From Azolla caroliniana (taxonomy: Eukaryota; Polypodiophyta), in NCBI GenBank assembly GCA_043228905.1, contig JBHGNT010000009.1:11098001-11162000 (forward strand): a DNA stretch of 64,000 nucleotides. The letters are read 5' to 3'. Of the stretch, positions 33,286-44,508 are shown in pieces. Below the pieces are notes generated by a model. The model did no database searches and was not told where the DNA came from. It was given only the letters and a program-made list of their open reading frames with translations. The translations under genes and the position numbers were made by a program. Numbering within the stretch: position 1 is the first letter of the stretch; every line of letters begins with the position of its first letter.

Positions 33286-35349
33286 CGAAGTAGGAAATTT
33301 TGGTTCTCCGACAATGGAGGGTGTACGATAGTCGATGTCGTTGGCCGGAAGAAGAAAAGGGCGGAGGAGCGACTTCGGGCATGTGGTATCCTCGGCCCTG
33401 GAGAGGAAATCAACGGAGCCGTGGAGACGGTCGCTTTCGACGATACCTTGGGGGAGCTGCGAGAGGTAGTCGGAGGAGTCCTTAAAGAGAACCGGATGAT
33501 TCCGGTATGTTCGGAAAGGATGTACGAAGTCATCGCGGACTTCTGTAGAGGGCTCGAGTCGGATCAGACGGCCCGGGTGGACACGAGGTACAAGACTGTG
33601 GAGCGGAAGGTGAGGCCAGTCGCGACTCCCTTGCCGGAGGGCAACGAGTTGCGAATACAGGGGGTTGCGTCGGACCCGAGTTTACGAAATCCGGCCCGCA
33701 TAGGACACACGTTCACCGACATAACGCTACGTGAGCTCAAAATTGGTGGGGGCGGCTTCCTACTGCTGGCGGAAGAGGACCAGTTTCGGGGAATGCTCGG
33801 AAGGCACGGGAAGGCTTTCGCATTCTCACCGGAGGAGATCAGGTGCGTAGACCCGACAGTCGTAGAACCGATGGTGATATTCACGGTACCGAATGTGCCG
33901 TGGAGTCTCAAACCGATTCCAGTACCCAGAGCTCACATCCCGAAGCTGATGGAGCTGTTAAAGCAGAAGGTCGAGATGGGCATCCTCGAACCGTCGAGTG
34001 CCCCATACTCGAATCGGTAGTTTACCATGCCGAAGAAGGACGGCACGCTGCGCTTTATTCAAGACCTGCAGCCGGTCAACAAGGTGACCATTCGAAACGC
34101 AGGAATCGGGCCGACAGTAGACGAGTTCGCGGAGGCCTTCGCCGGAAGGTCGATTTACTCGGTCGGTGATCTCTACTCGGGGTACGATCAGTTCCAGCTA
34201 GCCATAGAGAGCAGAGACATCACGACAATGTGAACTCCTCTCGGCCTAGTACGGATGTGTACCCTACCACGAGGGACGAACTCGTTGGCTCACATGGTGA
34301 ACGCAATGAACAAGGTACTGAGGGATTGTATCACGGACATCACCATGCCGTTTTTGGATGACGTCCCGATCAAGGGATGCCCGGTGGAGGAAAAGGACGA
34401 GACGATCGGACCAGACGGGTGCCGGAAATTCGTGGCGACGCACATCGATGACTGCGAGAAGGTGTTGTAGAGGTTAGAGGGCGCAAGGCTTACCTTCTCC
34501 GGGGGAAAATCGGCCTTCGGGCAATCAGAGATCATGATCGTCGGACACCTATGCGGGTCGTACGGCTGGAAACCGTCTCCGGCTAAGGTAGAAGCCATCT
34601 CCGCGATGAAGCACGACTGTAGCTCGGTCACGGAGGTTCGGAGGTTCTTGGGAGCATGCACGTTCTACCACATATGGATCCCGCATTACGCCCATGTCGC
34701 GGAGCCGTTATACGGGTTGCTAGAAAAAAAGCGAAAATTCGAGTGGAGAGACGACCATACGGAGTCTGTCTGAAAGATGGAGGAAGCACTTGCCGCAGCT
34801 CCGGCGCTCCGAAAGGCTGTCTACGGAAAAAACACTCCAATTTACGGAACGGTAGACACGAGTTCGACCGGGATTGGATGGGTCATCAACCAAGAGGACG
34901 AGGACGACATGCGTTTCCCGATCCAGTTCGGCGCGAAGGTCCTCAGCGAGCGATAGCGAGGATACGCCCAGGTTAAACGCAAGATCTGGGGTATCGTTTC
35001 GGCGGTAAAGGCCGATAAAGACTACCTGATCGGGACAGGGGTAATTATCTATACGGACTGCCTGCCAATTCTTGGCAGGGTTTTCGGATGCACGACGCCG
35101 GACCTGGCAATGCTTAGGTGGATAGCGTACATCATGTCCCTGAATCCGGAAATACGACACATTTCCAGGAAAGACAATGCCATGGCCGACATGCTTTCAA
35201 GGGCGAGGTTCGAAAACGCGGGCGGCATGGTTTCGGAGGACGAGGAAGTCAGCGTGGACTTCTTCGAGGCGGCTTACGTAACAACCGGCAGGGAATGCAC
35301 TCCAACGCTTAACGATTTCGACGAGAGCAAGTACAATGGGGAGTGGCTG
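33286..35349 (+). pseudogene. Gypsy-2 reverse transcriptase and RNase H
   Basis: Same frame, broken by TAG 34018, TGA 34231, TAG 34468, TGA 34771 and TAG 34954. RT blocks: PKLMELLKQKVEMGILEPS, MPKKDGTLRFIQDLQPVNKV, and FLDDVPIKG (catalytic pair of Asp). RNase H blocks: YGTVDTSSTGIGWVINQ, YTDCLPILG and ADMLSRARF. FLDD with VPIKG is shared with a known branch of plant/fungal Gypsy elements; the branch is not established here. Confidence 0.85.
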
Positions 35350-36475
35350 TAGATCGGCGGGTTCCTGAAAACAATCACACCGGATGCGGCATGGACAAAG
35401 GATGAGGCCAACCGGATTCGGAAGAAAGCCTACCGGTTCTTTCTCCGGGACAGGTACATATGGAAGCACCCAAAGAAGAGGAACGACATCCCGCTCCGAG
35501 TGGTGGCGATGAAGGAGGAACAGCAGGATTTGCTGGCGGCGTACCACGATAGTCCTTGGGCTGGACACCGTGGGACGTGGGCCACGTTCGAAAAGCTAAA
35601 GGGGAAGTACTGGTGGCCGGGACTATACCGGGACGTGCATCGGTTCGTGACGACTTGCAAAAGCTGTCAAGCGCACTCCATGATCCGACACCGGGACGAG
35701 CTTCACCCGACCTACCCTCCGACCGTCCACTTCAAGTGGATGGTGGATTTGGTGACAATGCCAATGGGGGTAGGACAGATGCGGTATCTAGTGCTGGCTC
35801 GGGAGGATCTAACGAACCAGGTTGAAGGCCGAGCCCTACAGAACAAGAAGACTGCAGCCGTGTGCCGGTTTTTTATTGAGGACGTGGTATGTCGATACGG
35901 GTGCGTAGGGAAGATCGTGGCTAACCGTGGTGAGTTGGACGCAGAAGAGGCCGAAGAGTTGTTCGACCGGCTAGGAGTCAAACTTTCACTCACCACAGCA
36001 TACAATCCAAAGGCGAACGGGAAGGTAGAGCGCGGACACGAGCCGGTTGTCAAAGCGCTAGTACGGGCGTGCGGAGGCCAAGTCGGGAACTGGCCACGGC
36101 TGCTGCCTTATGCCTTGTGGGCGGACCGGACTACGCATAGTTCAGTAACCGGGTTCATGCCGGCAGAGCTTATGTTCGGACATAAGCTGATCATGCCAAC
36201 AGAGCGAACGATCTCCTCGTGGGATGAGATGAGCCGGGAGGAACTATTGGCGGCGCGGATTCGACAACTCGAGCGGAGGCCGAAGGACGTAGAGCGAGCC
36301 GCGGAGAAACTTCGGGTAGCGAGGATAAGGAACAAAGCCTGGTTCGACCGAACATACCGGTTCCGGCCAAGGAAGATCAAGGAAGGTGACTGGGTGCTAG
36401 TCTACGACAGTAGCCTCGACAATCAGCACAGGGCCACGCGGAAGTTTGCGAGGAGGTGGTTCGGGCCTTACGTAG
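35350..36475 (+). pseudogene. Gypsy-2 integrase
   Basis: After TAG 35350 the frame is open. HHCC domain: YHDSPWAGHRG and CKSCQAHS. Core: MVDLVTMP (first Asp), VANRGELDAEE where the second catalytic Asp is Asn (Asp in the copy at 492-2568), and ANGKVERGH (Glu). The C-terminal part ends at RRWFGPYVV, where copy 1 continues RSANDNGTYHLAEL but this copy switches to Copia sequence. Confidence 0.9.
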
Positions 36476-37494
36476 TAACAGCCGGTGATCACGGATGTGT
36501 CCAGATGGGGAATGAAGGTACATGCCGAATTGTCGGCATAGGAGACGTGTGGCTAACAACACCAACCGGATGCAAGTTGCTGCTCAAGGATGTCCGACAC
36601 GTTCCGGAGGTTCGTCTGAACCTGATATCAGCCGGTCGGCTAGATGATGAAGGCTACACGGGTAGCATCCGGAACGGTGACATGAAGTTCAGCAAAGGGA
36701 GCCTGATTGTGGCTCGGGCCCGGAAGGTCAACACACTGTACTTGATGAATGCCCGGTTATGTCCGAAAGAAGTGAACGTGGCATCCGACACTCCCGGTGA
36801 GTTGTGGCACAAGAGGCTGTGTCATATGAGCGAGATGGGGATTAAGAGGCTTGCAGACGACAACCTCATTCCAGTGAAGAACGCGCACTTGGAGAAGTGC
36901 ACTGATTGTCTGGCCGGTAAGCAAAACTGGACCTCCTTCCGACCAAGGCCACCGATGAGACGTAATGCACCACTGGAGTTGGTGCATACGGATGTGTGTC
37001 AAGTAGACACGAAGTCACATGCCGGAGCGCAGTATTTCGTGACGTTCATAGATGACCACAGCCGGAAGCTGTGGGCCACACCGTTGAAGACGAAGGATCA
37101 GGTGCTATCCGTCTTCAAAGAGCTCCACGCGAGAGTGGAAAGAGAAACCGGCCGGAAGCTGAAGGCGGTTCGAGCAGATAACGGAGGAGAATACTGGGGG
37201 CAGTTCGAGGAGTACTGCCGCTCGAAGGGAATCCGGCTTGAATTTACCGTGCCGAAGACGCCGGAACTAAACGGATTGGCCGAGAGGATGAACCGGACCA
37301 TAATGGAGAAGGTCCAGAGTATGCTAGCGCATGCAAAACAACCCAAGAAGTTTTGGGATGAGGAATTGTCGACGGCGACATATGTGATAAATAGATCATC
37401 CTCAATACCCTTGGACGAAGACACGCCATAGAGAGTATGGACCGGTAAGGAAGTATCCTACCGGCATCTGAAGGTATTCGCGTGTCTCGCGTAT
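36476..37494 (+). pseudogene. Copia pre-integrase and integrase, fused in frame to Gypsy-2
   Basis: Starts TAGDHGCVQMGNEG, typical of the region after Copia protease, then LWHKRLCHMSEMGIKRL and CTDCLAGKQ (HHCC), and a core with HTDVCQVD, RADNGGEYWG and PELNGLAERMN (D, D, E all kept). A TAG at 37429 lies after DEDTP and the frame goes on RVWTGKEVSYRHLKVF. Copia gag and protease are missing. Codon use and decay level look like the Gypsy half. Confidence 0.9.
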
Positions 37495-39243
37495 GTGCAT
37501 GTAGCTAAGGACCGGAGAGGAAAGTTGGATCCAAAGACCCGGCCATGCATATTCCTCAGTTACGGTGACGATGAGTTTGGCTACCGAGTGTGGGACCTGG
37601 TCGACAAGAAGGTATTCCGGAGTCGAGATATTATCTTCATGGAAGACAAGACGCTCGCCGACTGGGAGTCGGAGAAGAAGATAATGAACTCTGAGTCGAC
37701 CGGTAAGGATCGACTCTACGACGAGCAAATCCAACCGGCAAGAGACCGGTTACCACTCGAGGGACCAGCCGGTTACGGTGAGGATATCGAACCGGCAGAA
37801 GAAGAAGTAGAGGAAGTTGAAACCGGAACCGGCCAAGACCCCGAATCAGATTCGGATGAAGAGCAAATAGAGGAGCCGGATACCGAAGCCCAGAGACAGA
37901 GATATCCTCTCAGAGAGAGAAGGGCCCCCCAGAGATTTCCGGATGCAGAGCATGTTCTGCTGACCGATGAGGGGGAGCCGGAAAGCTTCAAAGAAGCGAA
38001 GGATGACACCCACAGCCGAAAATGGTTAAGTGCCATGCAGGACGAGATGGATTCCCTGCATGAGAACCATACGTACGAATTGGTGGAGTTGCTAAAAGGA
38101 AAGCGGGCACTCCGAAATAAGTGGGTCTACAAGTTGAAACCGGGAGATGCTGGCAACCCCCCGAGATACAAAGCCAAGATCGTGGTGAAGGGGTTCCAAC
38201 AGAAGAAGGGCGTGGACTTCAACGAGATATTTGCCCCGGTAGTAAAGATGACCTCCATCCGGACGGTGCTGAGTATAGCGGCAAGCATGGACCTCGAGGT
38301 AGAGCAGCTAGACGTGAAGACGGAATTCCTTCACGGCGACCTCGAAGAGGAGATCTACATGCAGCAATCGGAAGGATTCGTGGAGAAAGGGAAGGAGCAC
38401 CTGGTTTGCCAGTTGAAGAAGAGCCTCTACGGGTTGAAGCAGGCCCCCCCGCAATGGTACCGGAAGATCGACTCCTTCATGACTGATCAAGGGTACCACA
38501 AGACGCAGGCCGATCACTGCGTGTTTGTGAAGAAGTTCGAAGGAGGCGACTTCCTGATACTCCTTCTGCACGTGGATGACATGTTGATCGTCAGACGGGA
38601 CCAAGCCAAAATACGGATGCTGAAGAAGGCTCTCAACCGGACCTTCTCAATGAAAGACTTGGGTCCGGCAAGACAGATGCTGGGGATGCATATTATCTGG
38701 AACCGGTCAATGAAGCAATTGCGGCTATCACAGGAGAAGTACGTGACAAAAGTGCTTCAGCGGTTCAACATGTCAGATGCAAAACCGGTCAGATCGACAC
38801 TTCCGGCAAACTGCAGGTTATCCGGTAAGCAAAGCCCGAAGACAAAAGCAGAGAAGGCGGATATGATGAAGATTCCATATGCCTCTGTCGTCGGGAGCTT
38901 GATGTACGCAATGGTTTGTACCCGACCGGATATAGGATACACAGTCGGAGTGATGAGCCGGTTTATGAGCAATCCCGGCAAGGAGCACTGGAACGCGGTC
39001 AAATGGATACTCCGTTATTTGAAGGGTACTTCAAATATGTGTCTCCGATTCGGCTCCGGAAAACCTCAACTTGACGGTTTCACCGATTCGGACATGTCGG
39101 CTTATGTGGATACCAATCGGTCTACATCCGGGTATGTAATGACATATGCAGGGGGAGTTTTTTCGTGGCAGTTGAGGCTGCAGAAGACGGTTGCATTGTC
39201 AACCACGGAGGCGGAGTACATGGCGGCTGTGGAAGCCGGCTTC
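37495..39243 (+). pseudogene. Copia reverse transcriptase and RNase H (3'-truncated)
   Basis: About 580 codons open in the same frame. RT fingers LRNKWVYKLKPGD, GVDFNEIFAPVVKMT, QLDVKTEFLHGDLEE, palm motif HVDDM (Tyr to His beside the two Asp), LKKSLYGLKQAPPQW; RNase H TDSDMSAYVDTNRSTSGY and VALSTTEAEYMAA. It ends abruptly after AVEAG at 39243, where sequence of Gypsy-3 begins; the last codons up to 39276 are not Copia. Confidence 0.9.
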
Positions 39244-40547
39244 CCACACATACTCACAACATCAACATCATCATGATACACATTCCAAATAACATTTTCT
39301 AGATTTTCCTTACTCATACCCTTGTGATCTTTATGTAACCCCACATCATCATGGACATATTTTTGTAGAACATCCTCATCATCGCAAAACCCTATTCCAT
39401 TTTCATAATGGATGTCCTCATGAATGTCACCATTTGATTTAGTGAAACCCTTATAAAATCTATCACGAAGAAAACAAAGGCAACCTAAAACACAAAATTC
39501 CTCTTCGTCACTCTCACCCTCATCATTACCCTTATCATAAACATATCCACAGAAAGTGACCAACCTTTTACCATCATAACCCTCATTCTTCTCATAAAAC
39601 TCACTCTCACCACCGTCATCAAGCCCTAAATAATGTGTATCGTTATTATCATCACCGTCATTACGTTTAAATGTAAAGTTTTCATCTCTTCCCAACTTCT
39701 TCTCTTGTTTGTGGCTCTCATTAAACCTATTATACTTGTCATCAAAATTTAAACCATGAGAGTCTTGATCCCAACTACACTCACCGTCACGACTTTCGTT
39801 GATTGCTTTTTCATTAGCACAACCATGAAGAGCTCGACATTGATTCCTCCTCTTGTGTTTACAGTAATCTTTGTTACAATCATAACCTTGTAGATCTCGA
39901 GCACTCTTTGTGAGTTTGTAATGATCTTTGTCTTTATCATAACCGTGTAGATCTTGATCTGTCTCCTCAAGCCCACGTTCTTTGTCACATGTCTCTTCAT
40001 GATTGCATCCTTGAGTGTCTTTGACTTTTCCCTTTAGCCCACTTTCTTCAACGCATCTCTCTTCATTATTGTATCCTTCTTTAGTGCATCTCTCTCTTCT
40101 CTTTAGTTTGCAATGATCTTCATGATGACAATCACAATCTCTCCCTTCAAGATCGTGTTCTTCGTCACATGTTTCTCTTTTGTCGAGTTTGCAACGATCC
40201 TCATAATGACCATAGACATGTCGATATCTCTTATCAAGCCCATGTTCTTCTTCATGACCGCATCCTTGAATATCTTGTTCTTCTGTTTTGAGCCCTTGCT
40301 CTTCATCGCATGTCTCTTCACAATCACATCCTTGAATATCTTGATCTTTTGTCTTGATCCCACGTTCTTTGTCGTATGTCTCTTCATGATCACATCCTCG
40401 AATATCTTGATCTTCCCTATTGAGCCCACAGTCTTCGTCGTGTCTCTTTTCACAATCGCATCGTCGAATATCTCCATCTTTTCTTATGAGCCCACATTCT
40501 TCATTGAAAGTCTCTCCATGACAATAATCGTGATCGTCTCGATCTTC
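39244..40547 (-). CDS. Cys/His/Asp/Glu-rich repeat frame in Gypsy-3, unknown function
   Basis: From the TAA at 40548 the same frame stays open for about 434 codons, to the chimera junction at 39243. No ATG, TTG, CTG or GTG start is seen in frame before 39695, so only the last ~150 codons look like a start-led frame. About five loose repeats of ~26 residues appear between 40520 and 40240, built around DQDIQGCD-HEETCD-E-GL. Later parts have CKLKRRERC and similar Cys-Lys/Arg words, then an acidic GDDNNDTHYLGL stretch. Charge and Cys/His content suggest metal or nucleic-acid binding, which is inference. The real C-terminus is lost. Confidence 0.45.
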
Positions 40548-40811
40548 TTAATCTTCTTCATCGTTGAGTAAACCATGAAAAGGTTGAGGCCTGAATCTTG
40601 ACATCATAACCACTTCGTACCAATCCGGAACTTCTTGATATATTCTTTCAACTTTCCTTGCCAACTTGAGATATTCCATTGCTCTATCCTTATCATCATG
40701 CCACAACATTTTGATGGCCTTCCTTACAAATGGAAGGATTAAGAGCCTTGGACCACCTTCTATTCTAATCGACTCCTCTAAGTCGTAAGCAAGCAAGACC
40801 ACATCCATCAT
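40548..40811 (-). CDS. Gypsy-3 first open frame (87 aa), unknown function
   Basis: Starts with two ATG codons 32 bases past the primer-binding site, and ends with TAA at 40548-40550. It contains ILPFVRKAIKMLWHDDKDRA and EYLKLARKVERIYQEVP, probably helical. The position is that of a gag N-terminus, but no gag family is recognised. The frame continues open beyond the TAA (next entry). Confidence 0.5.
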   Translation of the reverse strand: MMDVVLLAYDLEESIRIEGGPRLLILPFVRKAIKMLWHDDKDRAMEYLKLARKVERIYQEVPDWYEVVMMSRFRPQPFHGLLNDEED

Positions 40812-40842
40812 TCATGTTGCCTCCATTACCACCTTTTGTTGC

Positions 40843-40859
40843 TCACGTCGGGTTCACCA
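40843..40859 (-). other. Primer-binding site of Gypsy-3
   Basis: TGGTGAACCCGACGTGA on the minus strand, six bases inside the LTR end. The identity with 25286-25302 links Gypsy-3 to Gypsy-2 by priming tRNA, although their internal sequences do not match. Confidence 0.7.
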
Positions 40860-40865
40860 AATAGA

Positions 40866-41216
40866 TGTCACGTAGCGTGTGACACACGTGCCAAACGTCG
40901 CGATGTGCATGTCACACAAGTGCGGACAAGCATCGGACCTCTATCCGCTAGTGGTTATGGAGGAGATGAATTCGCCATTTTAGGTTTATTATCGGGTCGT
41001 TCTTTGTTGTCGACGACATGCCCGAACTAGAATCAGCGGTGCGGGGGATTGATGTGTAGGCGGCGGTAATGTGGTGGTGTGCAACGTTTAGCGGGCGATG
41101 ACAACGGTGAAATGATCTTTGCCGGTGCTATTTCCTTCTTGATGAGAATTCCAGAGATAGAGTGAATGATCACATGAAATGAAATTGTAGTAGTTGAAGT
41201 GACGCACTAATGTGGT

Positions 41217-41251
<35 letters not shown>

Positions 41252-41850
41252 CAGGAATTGAGGAAGTGTTGAAGATAGATAGATCGATGGATGGTAATTC
41301 CAATTCCGGGTTTGAACCCTTGACATCAATGTTGAGAAACAAGACAAGTCACCAATAAGATAAATAGTTTTTTTTTTAATATTAAGATGTTGATTCAATA
41401 CATAGATTGATCTCCCCTTCTTTCTTTCTTATATAGATGCCCCCATGCATATGATGCATGTGAGGGTGTAAGACATGCATACAATGCATGAGATGCATGC
41501 AATGCATGATTGCCATTTGGTGCTCATGCATCTCATGTGATGCATGATGACCATGTCCCTCATTCAAGCTCTAATGTATGAGCATTTACATGTGAAAAAT
41601 ATAATAACCAAAGTATAACAAGTAACAACTTAGCCTAATGGTAAGTCAATTGTGTCTTAACTTAGAGGTGCAAGGTTCTCATTTAGGGAAAATGATACTA
41701 GGCCTTAGGGGTTCTCATTTAGCATTTATATTTATAACATGCTAACGTACGAGTGTAACCATCGCCCCATTCATTCGTGTGCGCATTGCACCTTCTCGAT
41801 TTTCTCCGTTCCACGCGATTTTCACACCGTTGCCAAAAATCTTCACGACA
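40866..41850 (-). repeat. Gypsy-3 5' LTR
   Basis: 985 bp; begins TGTCGTGAAGATTTTTGGC and ends CGCTACGTGACA in element orientation. Inside it are a (GT)n(GA)n tract (41216-41252), a cluster of eight ATGCAT words (41444-41545), and two tRNA-like segments (41296-41362 on -, 41628-41690 on +). No coding region. Confidence 0.65.
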
Positions 41851-42416
41851 CCGGCACGAACATCTCATCGTAGTCGATGTCGTGTTGTTGCGCGTAGCCC
41901 TTTGCCATTAATTAGGCCTTGTACCAGTTGACGGAGCCTTCAGTGTTCTATTTAACCTTGTATACCCACCGGCAACCAATTGGCTTCACTCCTATCGGTA
42001 CGTCCACCAAATCCCATGTCTCATTCTCCGTGAGTGCGTGCATCTCTTCCTCCATGGCCTTCTACCAGTTCAAATCCTTAGCCGCTTCTGCGTAGCTCTC
42101 TGGCTCACGCATGGCTGTTATCTTCACCATGTACGCATAATCATGCGCAATATACGCATTGTACCCGTACCTTTTCACAGGGTTTTACTGGCAGGTGGAT
42201 TAGTGTAATTCCTGATTCGCCAATTACACAACCGTCTTGGCCGACACAGACTTTTCCGAAGGTCCATCTTTGTTCTTCCTAGAGTCGGTCTCCTCGGTTC
42301 CTTGCGCAGGGAGAGCAAGACCGAGTCTCCACTACTCGTCGACTCTTCATCTGACTGGTCATTTCGACTCAATCACTCCTGCGGCCTACTCAGCCGGAAT
42401 GAAATTGGACTCTCAT

Positions 42417-43140
42417 CTAGAGTACCGAATCCTTCTTCATCTTCTGCCCGGATCTTTTTGGGCTCACTGGCCTCATGCTCCAAAATCGGGTCAGAGTCAG
42501 TAGAGAGTACCATGATGTTGATTCATCGAACTTAACATCTTTGTCCAGGAGGTTATAACACTTATACCCCTTCTGCTCATGAGAGTAGCCGACTGGTATG
42601 CATTTCTCTGACTTTGGGTCCAACTTCCTCCTCTTCTCATCCGGCGCATGCACATAGGCTATGCTACTGAATATCCGAAGGTGCCTTAAATTTGTCTTCT
42701 GCCTGAAATAGAGCTCGTGTGTTGACACCTTCTCCCCGATCCGGTTTTGGATATAGACAGTCGTCCTAACCGCCTCATCCTAGTAGAATTTGTGCATGCT
42801 TTTCTCCTCAAGCATTGCCCTTGCCGTGTCCACAATTGACCGGTTCTTCCTTTCGGCCACACCGTTTTGTTCCAATGTGTATCGGCGGTTGAATTCCCTC
42901 CGAATTCCTTTTTGTTGCAAATAACTATTGAATTGGCTGGAAAAATATTCTTTTCCGCCATCCGACCGCAGGCACTTGATCTTCCTCTCTATTTCCCACT
43001 CTACAAGACTTTGAAGGTTCTAGAAACAATCGAAAACTTTGCTTTTCCTTTCGATTAGGTAGATCCACATGTGTCGGCTGTAGTCATCGATGTAGGAGAC
43101 GAAATATCGGCTCCCGCCAAGACTAACGTTCTATGTCGAA
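42417..43140 (-). pseudogene. Copia B1 integrase
   Basis: Pieces in several frames: the second-Asp region with the Ser-Asp-Gly-Gly-Lys motif near 42955, a Glu region near 42850, and the open run 42417-42728 (STHELYFRQKTNLRHLRIF, EKCIPVGYSHEQKGYKCYN). The same order as Copia A2 at 54385-55030. Confidence 0.75.
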
Positions 43141-43144
43141 TGTA

Positions 43145-44452
43145 TTAGATCAGGCTTGTTACGGCGCCTATTTCTTTCTGTGGGGAATGGAAGTCGGTGT
43201 TGCTTCCCAAGCTAGCAGTCTTCACATATTTGGGCCTTCCGGCCACTGAATTTTGGCAATCCGAAAACAACTTGTTTCGATTGCAAGTCCTAAAGCCTCC
43301 GGTAGTTGACGTGGTTGATCCACTTGTGCCAAAGATCGATGTCCGGTTTGATCTTTTGTCCTTTTGCAAACATAGTGGTGTCGACGTCATTGGTGTCGAG
43401 GATGAACATCCTCCTGACCCGGCGCACTTGTACAATTATCCAACCTTCTTCCTCGATGAAGCACCCAAGGTGCGTAAACCGCACCTGCATTCCCTGGTCG
43501 AGGATCTACCCAACCGACACCAGTTTCTTTGTGATTGTAGGAACATGTAGTACGTTCGTCAGCTTTCCCTTTTCTCCGACATGGCTTAAAGGAACTTCTC
43601 TAACATGCACAATTGGGTGAGGCGCGTAGTCTCCGATTTCGACAACTTCCTATTGCTCCGGCTTTTCCAGAAACCAGAACCACTCTTCGTGGCTGGTCCT
43701 ATGGTTGGATGCTCCAGAATTAACATACCACACTTCCTCTGATTTGGAAGTGGTCTTCTTTATCGAGTTAGCCTTGTGCTTCATCACAAAGGTTGGCCCC
43801 TTTCCGGTCTTCCCGGTTTCGGATCCTTCTCCGTAGTGCGAGCTTTGTTGGTTCCCTTGTCCGACCTTGCCGAATCTGGATATATCTAAATCGGCGCGCT
43901 TCTTCCAGCACTCGCTTTCTCGGTGGCCTTTATTGCCACAAAACCAACCTTTCGTGTCGGCCTTTAATTGTCGGTTTCCAATGCCACTTTGACTCCCCCT
44001 GCTTGTGGAGGGTCCTGAACTGCTATCAGCACCATCATTGTGCCTCCGGTTCTGCTCTTGTCGACCGCTTCCACTGCATGCTGACCCACCTCGTCCTCCA
44101 TGCCCACGGGGCCGATCCACCTCCATGTACAGCATCCAGATGTCCAATTGAGTGGTCCTCATTGTCGGTTTCCAATGCCACTTTGACTCCCCCTGCTTGT
44201 GGAGGGTCCTGAACTGCTATCAGCACCATCATTGTGCCTCCGGTTCTGCTCTTGTCGACCGCTTCCACTGCATGCTGACCCACCTCGTCCTCCATGCCCA
44301 CGGGGCCGATCCACCTCCATGTACAGCATCCAGATGTCCAATTGAGTGGTCCTCGACCCAATTGCATGGTTTTCTTCGACCATAAGCATCGATTGCAGGT
44401 CGAAGAAGGACGGTGGCTTCTCCCGGGTGGAAATTGTCGTCCAGATTGGCAC
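43145..44452 (-). pseudogene. Copia B1 zinc knuckle, protease and pre-integrase
   Basis: 43650-44162 has the knuckle remnant GWFCGNKGHRESEC and protease YVNSGASNH, with Asn for the catalytic Asp as in Copia A1. 43290-43490 has GCFIEEEGWIIVQ and LWHKWINHVN. A perfect 194-bp tandem duplication (43967-44354) lies in the linker before the knuckle. Confidence 0.8.
43967..44354. repeat. Perfect tandem duplication, 2 x 194 bp
   Basis: 43967-44160 and 44161-44354 are identical by eye. The unit lies in the gag linker of Copia B1 and causes a repeated DIWMLYMEVDRPRGHGGRGG segment. Confidence 0.9.
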
Positions 44453-44508
44453 GTACCGTTATGCTAGACCACCGAGGCAGATCTGGACCATCTCCTCCTT
44501 GTCCACCG

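Larger units (their letters stand above)
24556..39243 (+). mobile_element. Gypsy-2 / Copia chimeric element, interrupted by Gypsy-1
   Basis: Begins with a Gypsy-2 5' LTR (24556-25280) and primer-binding site (25286-25302). Gag starts at 25325, is interrupted by Gypsy-1 (25686-31445), and gag-protease-RT-RNase H-integrase continue at 31446-36475. At about 36476 the frame runs without a break into a Copia pre-integrase/integrase/RT/RNase H segment that stops at 39243, where Gypsy-3 begins. No 3' LTR is present. All coding from 31450 to 39243 is in one reading frame, broken only by TAG and TGA codons. Confidence 0.9.
39244..41850 (-). mobile_element. Gypsy-3, LTR element with unusual open frame, truncated
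   Basis: 5' LTR 40866-41850, primer-binding site 40843-40859 (identical to that of Gypsy-2), and an internal region on the minus strand from 40811 down to the junction at 39243. It lies between the Copia part of the chimera (left) and Copia B1 RT (right), so it probably inserted in B1 and later lost its 3' part. No RT, integrase or protease motif remains. Confidence 0.65.

Noticed and set aside
39749-40571. Other frames of the Gypsy-3 repeat region (40103-40477 -, 40113-40571 +)
   Set aside because: The frame that continues from 40811 past the TAA is longer and keeps regular Cys/His spacing; the others are shadows with repetitive composition.
41382-41567. Met/His-rich short frame on the minus strand
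   Set aside because: Produced by the ATGCAT cluster in the Gypsy-3 LTR; no sign of a gene.
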